From positions 558,001 through 622,000 of the forward strand of contig CAVZVZ010000002.1 of the NCBI GenBank assembly GCA_963778895.1: DNA of 64,000 nucleotides, in the 5' to 3' direction. This DNA is from CAVZVZ01 sp963778895 (GTDB taxonomy: Bacteria > Actinomycetota > Acidimicrobiia > Acidimicrobiales > Acidimicrobilacustridaceae). Shown here piece by piece: positions 56,189-64,000 of this stretch. The notes below the pieces were generated by a model. The model ran no database searches and was not told where the DNA came from. It saw only the letters and a list, made by a program, of their open reading frames with translations. The stretch's first letter is position 1. Each line of letters opens with the position of its first letter. Both the position numbers and the translations under genes were made by a program.

Positions 56189-57244
56189 TCAGGTGCGAAG
56201 GGGATCGACGGCGAACTTCCGCATGCCGTCGGCAAAGCTCACGTGCGCGTGAAAGCCAAGGACCTCGGCAGCGCGCTGCGGTGAGGCAGTGATGTGACGG
56301 ACATCGCCCGGGCGTGAGCCGCCCACTACCTTGGGCGGAGGTGCAGTGGCCGACGATCCGATCGCATCGACCAGAGCGCTTGCCATCTCGAGCACGGTGT
56401 GCGGATCTCCAGTTGCCACGTTGAGCGGGCCGGTGACCTCCGGATCGGACTCGAGCGCCAGCACGTTGGCCGCGGCGACGTCGGCGACGTGGATGAAGTC
56501 CCGACGCTGTCCGCCGTCCTCGAACACGAGAGGCGCTTCGCCGCGTTCGGCGGCCGAGCGAAAGATGCTGGCCACCCCCGCGTAAGGGGTGTTGCGGGGC
56601 ATGCGCGGCCCGTAGACGTTGTGATAGCGCAACGAGAGAAGTGGTGAGCCGTGCTCGGCGGCGTAGGCCGCACACAAGTGCTCCTGGTGCAGCTTCGTTG
56701 CGGCATATACGTTGCGCGGGTCGAGGGGCGCATCTTCGTAGACCAGCTGCGTCACGAGGCTCGAGGAGCACGCTGGACAGGTCGGCTCGAAGGCACCAGC
56801 CGCGACGGCGCCAGGATCGCGCCGCTGCGGTCGTATCGGGCCGTGCACTTCGCACCGGTAGCTCCCTTCGCCGTAGACCACCATCGAGCTGGCTAGGACG
56901 ATGCGACCGGTGAAACGTTGCTCGTGCAGTGCACGCAGGAGCTGCGCCGTTCCGAGATCGTTGTGCGTCACGTAGTCAGGGGCATCCGAGAAGTCGACCC
57001 CCAATCCGACCATCGACGCCTGGTGGCAGACTGCGTCCACACCGCGAACCGCGTTCCGTGCCGCATCGAAATCACGGAGATCGCGCCACCGGTAGTCGGC
57101 GCGATCGTTCAGGTAGTCAGGCTTCGATGCATGGGCCGCGGGGTGGAGGAGATCGATCACGACGACCTCGTGGCCACGATCGACCAGCTGATCGACAATC
57201 GCGGACCCGATGAATCCTGCGCCACCGGTAACGAGGACGCGCAT
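56189..57244 (-). CDS. NAD-dependent epimerase/dehydratase
   Basis: An extended SDR of 351 residues. It has VTGGAGFIGSAIVDQL (GxxGxxG) at the start, VVIDLLHP, LASSMVVYGEG and YAATKLHQEH with the YxxxK pair. An unusual insert EPTCPACSSS near residue 170 carries a CxxC pair. This group makes or modifies nucleotide sugars. ATG 57244 is chosen; a GTG at 57253 would overlap the upstream stop as GTGA and is possible. Confidence 0.9.
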   Translation of the reverse strand: MRVLVTGGAGFIGSAIVDQLVDRGHEVVVIDLLHPAAHASKPDYLNDRADYRWRDLRDFDAARNAVRGVDAVCHQASMVGLGVDFSDAPDYVTHNDLGTAQLLRALHEQRFTGRIVLASSMVVYGEGSYRCEVHGPIRPQRRDPGAVAAGAFEPTCPACSSSLVTQLVYEDAPLDPRNVYAATKLHQEHLCAAYAAEHGSPLLSLRYHNVYGPRMPRNTPYAGVASIFRSAAERGEAPLVFEDGGQRRDFIHVADVAAANVLALESDPEVTGPLNVATGDPHTVLEMASALVDAIGSSATAPPPKVVGGSRPGDVRHITASPQRAAEVLGFHAHVSFADGMRKFAVDPLRT

Positions 57245-57249
57245 CCGGC

Positions 57250-58605
57250 TCACCAGTTCGTCGCGATCAGTGCGGTGATCGAGATGGCCGTGAATGCTTG
57301 CAGCGCCAGCCAGCCTTGCGCCGCGCGCCTCGAGGTCCACAAGGCAACACCGATCGGGAGCACCCAGATCGTGAACGGCAACCAGATCCGCTCGACTTCA
57401 CCGTTCGACAGCCCGCTGACGTTCGCGGCGGTCGCGGCCAAAAGGCCGCCACCGACCAGCAACCACAACCGTCGATCGCGTGCCCGCGCCATGCCGGCGA
57501 CCGTGGCCGGCCCGAGCGCCAACGCCCATGCGGCCAGATTGATCACCAAGAACGGCACATAGGGGCGATCCAGGTCGAGCGTGCGGTATTCGTGCATGGT
57601 GGCAGACAACCCGTTGAACCATGAGTAGCCGACGAACGAAAGACTCAGCGTGACAATCGACGCCACAATCGCACTGATGAGCGCCGGCCGGACACGTCGT
57701 TGCGCGATCGCGATCACCAGAATCGGTAGTGCCAACAACACGAGGCCGTAGGACTGCAGTGCGACGGACGCGGCGAGAACTCCCGCACTGGCCGCGAGGA
57801 CATCTCCGATCCGGTCGCGGCGGCATCCGGCGAAGACGAGCAAGGCGACCAGCCACGCTGCGATTCCCATGGTCAGCGCGTCGGTCGAGGTCGCGATCCA
57901 GATCGCCGCCGGGGCGAGCACGACGAACGGAGCGGCCCGACGAGCGGTTGGTTCTCCGGCCACCGTCCGCACCGTCATGAGGACCGCGGTCACACCGCTC
58001 GCACCCACCAACAAGATCGCGAATGCGGCCCACCCGGGCCCGGACAGTCCGAGGCGGTCGAGAAGGCCGAACAGCACCACGAAGCCGGGGGGATGTCCGC
58101 GCAAGGCGATTGGATACGACCCCAGGTCGGACACGTACGAATGCAGAAAGGTCCTAGGTCCGGCGGCTGCCTGCGACACCGCGTCGGCGTAGTCGACTTG
58201 CCAGTACAAGCCGCGGCTGAGCCCTCGTGAGCCATCGACCAGAGCCAGCGCGACCCACCAACCCAACGCCGCCGCTGTGCTCCAGCCCACGACCAGGTTC
58301 CAACGCAGCTGCTCGACGGCTCGAGGCAGAACGAGCACGATCGCGACCGCGGCTGCGATCGGCAACACCAACGCGACTGGGAGCTGTGTACGCGTGCCGC
58401 CGAGCACGGGCGGTGTGTAGAGGACGATGTTCAGGCCTTGATCCATCAGGCGCAGCGCCCAAGCACGACCAGCGAGCACGACGACCAGCCAGCCCGCCAC
58501 GGCCAGCGCGGCGAGCAACCGGGACCGATGACCCGAGTCGGCGGGGCGGATTGGCTTCCTGTCGTCGCCGGTCGGACGAGCCCCAGGCGCTTCGGTCGCG
58601 ATCAC
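57250..58605 (-). CDS. Multi-pass membrane glycosyltransferase-like protein
   Basis: A 451-residue membrane protein with about eleven helices. The first large outer loop contains YWQVDYADAVSQAAAG and LRGHPPGFVVLFGLLDRLG, with an acidic residue and the HPPG motif seen in GT-C/GT87-like sugar transferases. GTG 58605 overlaps the upstream stop (GTGA). It probably transfers a sugar outside the membrane from a polyprenyl donor; the function is inferred from topology and its GT neighbours. Confidence 0.8.
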   Translation of the reverse strand: MIATEAPGARPTGDDRKPIRPADSGHRSRLLAALAVAGWLVVVLAGRAWALRLMDQGLNIVLYTPPVLGGTRTQLPVALVLPIAAAVAIVLVLPRAVEQLRWNLVVGWSTAAALGWWVALALVDGSRGLSRGLYWQVDYADAVSQAAAGPRTFLHSYVSDLGSYPIALRGHPPGFVVLFGLLDRLGLSGPGWAAFAILLVGASGVTAVLMTVRTVAGEPTARRAAPFVVLAPAAIWIATSTDALTMGIAAWLVALLVFAGCRRDRIGDVLAASAGVLAASVALQSYGLVLLALPILVIAIAQRRVRPALISAIVASIVTLSLSFVGYSWFNGLSATMHEYRTLDLDRPYVPFLVINLAAWALALGPATVAGMARARDRRLWLLVGGGLLAATAANVSGLSNGEVERIWLPFTIWVLPIGVALWTSRRAAQGWLALQAFTAISITALIATNW

Positions 58606-59063
58606 ACCCGACCTCGTCGCACCAGTCGGACCGCCACGACCGTGCCCGCCGTCAACCAGATCAATGCGAGGACGATGGCGACGTTGTGCCCGTAGTCGAG
58701 AGGCAGGATCGTGGTGTTCGCCTCGCGTCGACCGAACGCCCGCAACAACGGATAGGCGAACAACAACACGATCCCCGACAGCGCCGCCGCACCGGCGACG
58801 GGCCCGCGCAACCAACGAGGCAGCACCCACGCCAAGAACAGCCCGGCTCCGGTCACCAATGACGCGATCAACGCATCGTGCACGACCAGTCCGCCCAGGA
58901 CCCAGGTCGCCAGCTTCGCCGGACGGTCCTTCAACCACACGCTGTTCAGGACGCCCACGACGGCGAATCCCATCACCGACCAACCGATCACCAGGCCCAC
59001 CCAGAACAACGGTCCATACGCGGGGAGGTCCGCCTCGATGGTGTCGGCGCGATCCCGATTCAT
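58602..59063 (-). CDS. Small multi-pass membrane protein
   Basis: A 153-residue protein from ATG 59063 with four likely helices (LFWVGLVIGWSVMGFAVVGV, GLVVHDALIASLVTGAGLFL, and two more). No family is recognised. It overlaps both neighbours (ATGA with the Moco enzyme, GTGA with the membrane transferase), so it is part of the same operon and possibly of a membrane complex with one of them. Confidence 0.78.
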   Translation of the reverse strand: MNRDRADTIEADLPAYGPLFWVGLVIGWSVMGFAVVGVLNSVWLKDRPAKLATWVLGGLVVHDALIASLVTGAGLFLAWVLPRWLRGPVAGAAALSGIVLLFAYPLLRAFGRREANTTILPLDYGHNVAIVLALIWLTAGTVVAVRLVRRGRV

Positions 59064-60190
59064 GTGACCTCGATCCTCGAGAGCCACTTGGTCTGCATCA
59101 CACCCGGCCGATTGGGCGCGATCAGGCGCACTGGGTACCCGTGGTCGAGATCTAGGGGGCTGCCCTCCGCCTCGAGCGCGAGCAAGGTGTCTCCCGCTCG
59201 AGCTTGTGCTGCGTTGACGTCCGACTGGGCGTACAGGCCGTTGCCTTCCAACGAGCGGACGGTGATGTGGGCGTTCTTGGGCGCACCGACGAGGTCGAGT
59301 ACGTCCCGCAGGCGCACACCCCGCCAGCGGACGCTCGCGCTCCAACCTTCGACGCACGCGATCGGCAGCTCGGCGGTGGTCTGGGTCATGTTCTGTAGGT
59401 CGTCCAGTGACAGGTTGCGGGCGACCTCGCCGTCGCGGACGATCTCGAGCCGGTAGTCCGGCGATGTGGCCGCCGCAACCACGCCGGCTTCGACCGCGGC
59501 CTTGTTCACCGGGAATCCTTGCGGCCCGGTGGACGGTCGTCGCGGCGAGAGCAGGGCCAGTTTCTGGAGCGGCTCGACGGTCATGCCCACCGTGGTCGCG
59601 ACCAGCAGTGCACTACCCACTCCGGCCAGACCGAGAAAGCGCCTTCGTTGGAATCGGTCTCCCGCCGGTTCGTCGGGGTGAGGCGCCAGCGCAGTGCGTG
59701 TGGTGGCGAGCTTGGCCGCGATGTGCACGATCAGCGCCCCGATCGTGATCCACGCCACCCAGTAGTGCGCCGCGGGAAAGAAGAACGGGAGCGGATACCA
59801 GAGATCGACGTTCGCGACTCCCGACCACAGCTGAAAAATGGCGCCGGCGATCAACGGAACGAGGCTCAACCGTTCGAGCAAGTGGGCCACGGACGTGAAC
59901 GGCGGCCACTGGAACAGCTTGGGGTACACCGACCAGAGCTTGGCCAGCAGCAGCGGGATCGATGCGATGCCGGTGACGACGTGAAGTCCCTGCGTGACGC
60001 GGTAGAGGCCGGCAGGGCTCGCAGGCAAGGTGAACCACGACGGTGGGTTCTGCGCGAAGTGGGAGTAGAGCCCAGTGAGAAAGCAGGCCGAGAACGAGAC
60101 GCCGAGCGCGATACCCAGGATGGCTGCCGTTCGCTCACTATGACGCGGGTCTTCCTCGATCGCGGTCTGCAACCGCGAGATCGCCCTCAC
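59060..60190 (-). CDS. Membrane-anchored molybdopterin oxidoreductase
   Basis: A 376-residue fusion. Residues 20-190 form a four- to five-helix cytochrome b-like membrane domain with several His (GLHVVTGI, HYWVAWITIGALIVHIAAK). A sulfite-oxidase-type Moco domain follows, with the Cys ligand in LPIACVEGWSA, LDLDHGYPVRLIAPN and VMQTKWLSRIEV. It probably passes electrons between the Moco site and the quinone pool, like YedYZ in one chain. GTG 60190 overlaps the upstream stop. Confidence 0.88.
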   Translation of the reverse strand: MRAISRLQTAIEEDPRHSERTAAILGIALGVSFSACFLTGLYSHFAQNPPSWFTLPASPAGLYRVTQGLHVVTGIASIPLLLAKLWSVYPKLFQWPPFTSVAHLLERLSLVPLIAGAIFQLWSGVANVDLWYPLPFFFPAAHYWVAWITIGALIVHIAAKLATTRTALAPHPDEPAGDRFQRRRFLGLAGVGSALLVATTVGMTVEPLQKLALLSPRRPSTGPQGFPVNKAAVEAGVVAAATSPDYRLEIVRDGEVARNLSLDDLQNMTQTTAELPIACVEGWSASVRWRGVRLRDVLDLVGAPKNAHITVRSLEGNGLYAQSDVNAAQARAGDTLLALEAEGSPLDLDHGYPVRLIAPNRPGVMQTKWLSRIEVT

Positions 60191-60651
60191 TGCGATCCGA
60201 TCCGCTGTTCAGCATCTTCGATCACGATCAGTTGGCGACGACGTAGGTCGAATACCGAGTGCTGACGGTGAAGTCGTCCGAGGCTCACGGCCGCGGGACC
60301 CAGTCGCTCGGGCAGGACCCACACCAGCTCGAGCCAGACGCGTCCGTCGTTCTCGAGCCATCCGCCGACATGTACATCGCCCTCAGCGAGTCGGGCTTGT
60401 TGGGTCGCGAGCCAACGCGTTACGCGGGACTCGTCCCAGACGGCGAAGGGAAAAGACCACGCCCGTTCCGGGTCGGCGCAGACCGCGACACCGCGACTGA
60501 GTGGTCGGCCCGTGTCGTGGTCGAGCGTGAAACCGCCGCATGCGCGCAGCAGGTGCCGAAGTGCGCGTGCGTCTACCGCGAGGCCCGCGGACGGGTCACA
60601 CCCAAGGGAAATGTCGATGGGCAGTTCGCGAGTTGGTTCAGGGGCGAGCAA
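60187..60651 (-). CDS. Hypothetical protein
   Basis: A 154-residue soluble protein with LPIDISLGCDPSAGLAVDA, WSFPFAVWDESRVTRWLATQ and an alpha/beta composition. No motif is recognised. The start is probably TTG 60651; no better start is seen. It overlaps the Moco oxidoreductase GTG by 4 bases, which supports it as a real operon member. Between it and the kinase stop (60652-60763) nothing is seen. Confidence 0.6.
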   Translation of the reverse strand: MLAPEPTRELPIDISLGCDPSAGLAVDARALRHLLRACGGFTLDHDTGRPLSRGVAVCADPERAWSFPFAVWDESRVTRWLATQQARLAEGDVHVGGWLENDGRVWLELVWVLPERLGPAAVSLGRLHRQHSVFDLRRRQLIVIEDAEQRIGSQ

Positions 60652-60763
60652 CAGTGAGTCGATCCACTTCGAAGTACGGGGTCAGGGAGAACCTGTCCTG
60701 TAATTCGGAGCGGACACGCACGAAGGACGAAACGATCTCTAAACTCTCGGTCTTGTTGAGTCG

Positions 60764-61909
60764 TCAGGCGGCCGGAATGGCAAAGGCAACCTGACCGCCG
60801 ACCGACGGCTCGATCCAGATGCGCCCGCCATGAGCCTCCACCAGACCGCGCGCGATCGCGAGTCCTAGGCCCGCGCCGCCCGTGCGCCGATTGCGACTCA
60901 CGTCGGCGCGACTGAACTGATCAAAGGCTCGAGGCTCGAAGTCGACAGGGAACCCGGGTCCCTCGTCTGAGACACGTACCGTCGGACCGTTGTCAGCCGC
61001 GACGCTGACGATGATGGTGGACAGCTCGGGTGCGTGGCGGATGGCATTGTCGATCAGGTTGCGGATCACCCGTCCGATTGCCGTCGCGTTGCCCTGCGCC
61101 GCGACGCGTGCATCGGCGGCCAGCTCCAGCCGTTGGCCGCGCGTGGCCGCAACCGGTGCGAGCGCCTCGATGGCCTCGTCGGCGATCTCGGCCAGATCGA
61201 ACACTTCGGGTTGGAGCTCTATCTCGTCGTGCTCGATGCGTGACAGGAGGAAGAGATCCTCCACGAGCGAGCTGATGGCCTGAATGTCGCGTTTCATCGA
61301 GCGCAGGTACCGGTCGGGGTCCGGAGCGATGCCGTCGGCGATGGCCTCCACCGATACCTGCAGCGCGGCCAGCGGGGTGCGCAGGTCGTGGCTCACGCTC
61401 GAGAGCAGGGCGGTTCGCTCGGCCTCGTAGCCTGCACGCTCGCGCTCGAGCAGATCCAGCCGAGCGTTGAGCTCGTCGAGCGCATGGGCAACATGTCCGA
61501 GCTCGTCGGCGCGGACCACCCCGGTCCGGGCCGATCGGTCGCCCGTTTCGATGTTGCGCACGGCCGTCTCGAGCCGACGGATGTCGCGGCCCAAAGGCTT
61601 CGAGGCCACGACCACGAGAAGGGCCGCGAGCACGGCCGTGGCCGCCAGCACGCCGAGTACCGTTCCCAGCTCGCTTTCATCGAGGACCATCAATCGAGCC
61701 AAGGCAATGGCTCCGGCCGCGCCGATCGTCAGCGATGCCAGCGTGGTTGCAAGGACCTGGTGGAACAGCGATCGCGTGCGGGTGCTCAACCACCTGAGAG
61801 CGAGCCCGGCGCCGACGGTGATGACCAGGAGGCCCACGAAGGCGCCGATGGACGCGGCGGGGTGGGCGGTGAGTGCGCTGAACCAGGAGTCCATCCCGAA
61901 GACGGTCAT
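60764..61909 (-). CDS. Sensor histidine kinase
   Basis: A 381-residue kinase. Two membrane helices (residues 10-75) bracket almost no outer loop, with a third hydrophobic stretch near 80-100. HAMP-like segment 105-155 (LETAVRNIETGD) leads to the H-box SSVSHDLRTPLAAL near 180, the N-box NLIDNAIRHAP near 285, and G-boxes DEGPGF and GAGLGLAIARG. The short outer part suggests intramembrane sensing, as in BceS-like kinases that sense cell-envelope agents. ATG 61909 overlaps the response regulator stop. Confidence 0.93.
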   Translation of the reverse strand: MTVFGMDSWFSALTAHPAASIGAFVGLLVITVGAGLALRWLSTRTRSLFHQVLATTLASLTIGAAGAIALARLMVLDESELGTVLGVLAATAVLAALLVVVASKPLGRDIRRLETAVRNIETGDRSARTGVVRADELGHVAHALDELNARLDLLERERAGYEAERTALLSSVSHDLRTPLAALQVSVEAIADGIAPDPDRYLRSMKRDIQAISSLVEDLFLLSRIEHDEIELQPEVFDLAEIADEAIEALAPVAATRGQRLELAADARVAAQGNATAIGRVIRNLIDNAIRHAPELSTIIVSVAADNGPTVRVSDEGPGFPVDFEPRAFDQFSRADVSRNRRTGGAGLGLAIARGLVEAHGGRIWIEPSVGGQVAFAIPAA

Positions 61910-62632
61910 GGCTCGAACCGATAGCCGACACCCCAAACGGTCGTGATGCGGCGTGGGTCGTCGGGATCGGCTTCGAGCTTTTGCCGCAGGCGCCCGATGT
62001 GCACCGTGATCGTCGCCGGATCCTGGTAGTCAGGGGACGAATCCCAGACGTGCTCCAGAAGTTGGCGCCGGGAGAACACTTGACGCGGCGATGCCGCGAG
62101 AAAGACGAGAAGGTCGAACTCCTTCGGAGTCAGTGTCACCAGCTCGCCGTCGACGGTGACCTCACGAGTGCCGGGATCGATTTCGATCCCGTCGAACATG
62201 AGCAAACCCCCACGAACGGTCGAGCCGAGTAGCTGGCTTCGGCGCAACACGCGTTCGAACGCGCGCCGCCAATTCTCGCGGCGAGAAAGGCTTGATCACG
62301 TAGTCGTCCGCGCCCAGCTCCAGGCCGACGATGCGGTCGACTTCACTGGCGCGCGCCGTCAGCAAGATCACGGGGATCTCAGCGGTGGCACGAAGCTGTC
62401 GCAGTATCGAGAGTCCGTCGACACCCGGCAACATGATGTCGAGCACGACGAGCGCGGGCTGGTGACGAGCCAGGATTTCGAGCGCGGCGGTACCGTCGGT
62501 CGCCTCGAGTACCCGAAAGCCGTCGTTCTCCAGGTAACGCGAGACGACTTCGCACACCATCGGCTCGTCGTCGACGACCAGGATGGTTCCGGCCTCGGCT
62601 TTGGTGAGCACGAGTTGCAGGGTAGGTGCCAT
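61906..62632 (-). CDS. OmpR-family response regulator (one frame break)
   Basis: A regulator of about 241 residues. The receiver domain has ILVVDDEPMV, the phospho-Asp in LVVLDIMLPG, and Lys in VIKPFSPREL. A break near 62253 (one extra C in ACGCGTG) joins it to VLRRSQLLGS and the winged helix LTPKEFDLLVFLAASPRQ, ending VWGVGYRF. ATG 62632 is the start. It forms a pair with the kinase and diverges from the ABC transporter genes, the likely target. Confidence 0.93.
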
Positions 62633-62736
62633 TCGTTAGAGCGGTCTTGCGAGCCGAACAGAGTTTCGTTTTCGTTTCGATCTCTGGGCCCGGCGTGACG
62701 AGGCTTTTGTGGTGCGAACCGGCACCATGGGCGGCC

Positions 62737-63416
<680 letters not shown>

Positions 63417-63420
<4 letters not shown>

Positions 63421-64000
63421 GGTGGCGTGCCGCGGTTGCGCTTGCGTTCAAGGGCCTCCGCCGGCGACCAGGCCGCGCCGCGTTGACCGTGCTGGCCGTG
63501 AGTCTTGCCGCCGCGCTGCTGACTGCCCTTCTGATCATCTCGGGCAGCGCGGAGACGCGAGTGCTCAACGAGCTCTCCAAAGGAGGGCCACTTGCGGGGA
63601 TCAAGGTCGCCGCCGCTCGTCCCGATCCAGCTCAGATCGGGCGGGATGACGCTCGGCCCGGCGAGCCCAAGGATCTCGATGAAACGGCACTGACGACCAT
63701 CCGAGGGCTACCCGATGTGCGAGATGTCATCCCGGTCACGGCCGCACGTGTGCTCGTTGTCTCGCCGACGGAAGACCGGGACGGGAACCTTCTCGAGCCC
63801 TTCATGGAGACGGCGGTCGGTGTCGACGTCGCGGCAACGAACACGCTGCCGATCACCGTGCTGTCGGGGCGCCTGCCCGCGCCCGGTGAGGTGACGGAGG
63901 TTGCCGTCACTGAGGGTTACCTGGATCGTTTGGGATTGCAGCGTCCGGACGCCGCCCAGGTTGTCGGAACGGAGCTCCGGCTTGGCGCCGCCCAAGCGTT
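63417..64000 (+). CDS. FtsX/MacB-like ABC permease (cut by window edge)
   Basis: The N-terminal 194 residues of a permease. A single transmembrane helix near residues 20-43 (AALTVLAVSLAAALLTALLI) is followed by a large extracellular MacB-type periplasmic domain (RVLNELSKGGPLAGIKV, TAVGVDVAATN). ATG 63417 overlaps the ATPase stop. The remaining helices lie beyond the right edge. Confidence 0.9.

Noticed and set aside
1..62632. Programmed +1 frameshifting as an explanation of the recurrent breaks.
   Set aside because: The sites share no slippery motif, affect unrelated genes, and cluster locally (8.0-9.3 kb). Sequencing insertions are simpler.

Overview
This is a high-GC bacterial window with many GTG starts, tightly overlapping genes, F420/flavin luciferase-like oxidoreductases, four cytochrome P450s with small ferredoxins, SDR, ACAD and amidohydrolase enzymes, and MacB-, LuxR- and TetR-type genes. 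That mix points to Actinomycetota, and my guess is an uncultured Acidimicrobiia. The lineage is inferred from gene content only. I see no rRNA, tRNA, CRISPR array, transposase or phage gene. No stretch longer than 300 bases lacks a gene.

About two dozen genes or gene junctions have their frame broken once or more. Each break I could resolve behaves as one extra base (or two missing), and conserved protein resumes at once in the next frame. I read these as residual insertion errors in the assembly rather than mutations, so the broken genes are annotated across the breaks.

Layout. 1-15.3 kb is a catabolic island. A minus-strand run (aldo/keto reductase, SDR, D-aminoacylase-like amidohydrolase, P450, epoxide hydrolase) diverges from a plus-strand run (double TetR regulator, P450, acyl-CoA dehydrogenase, P450, aldehyde dehydrogenase, LLM oxidoreductase, ferredoxin). 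It is closed by a DUF35-thiolase fusion resembling the steroid side-chain aldolase Ltp2 and by a cupin. The set suggests oxidation and degradation of a hydrophobic, possibly isoprenoid or sterol-like, substrate. 15.3-24.6 kb holds an alpha/beta hydrolase, UppP and PAP2 lipid phosphatases, a ZIP metal transporter, an MFS transporter, an ECF42-type sigma factor with its DGPF partner, and a sulfite-oxidase-like enzyme. 24.8-30.7 kb has a zinc protease, a small ArsR operon behind tandem palindromes, a CMD-family protein, an SDR and a transglutaminase-like protein. 30.7-39.2 kb has an orphan peptide-type binding lipoprotein diverging from an LLM monooxygenase, a P450-ferredoxin pair, LysR/TSUP, a glycosyltransferase-like membrane protein and an amidohydrolase.

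39.3-43.1 kb is the strongest candidate for an undescribed system. It is a four-gene, translationally coupled operon: a GHKL-type ATPase, an unknown protein, a DUF6339-like protein and a small membrane protein. Beside it lie a winged-helix regulator and amt-glnB. 45.5-49.1 kb has two methyltransferases on either side of a degenerate HD-GYP/LuxR regulator, with the same 18-bp palindrome on both sides of the regulator. 49.3-53.1 kb has a SRPBCC protein, a MarR-ClC operon with a clear operator, and a flavin oxidoreductase. 53.1-62.6 kb is a glycan/redox locus (TPR-LuxR regulator, GT2, DUF2064, epimerase, membrane glycosyltransferase, membrane-anchored molybdopterin oxidoreductase, two-component system). 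The window ends in a MacB-like ABC transporter cut by the right edge.
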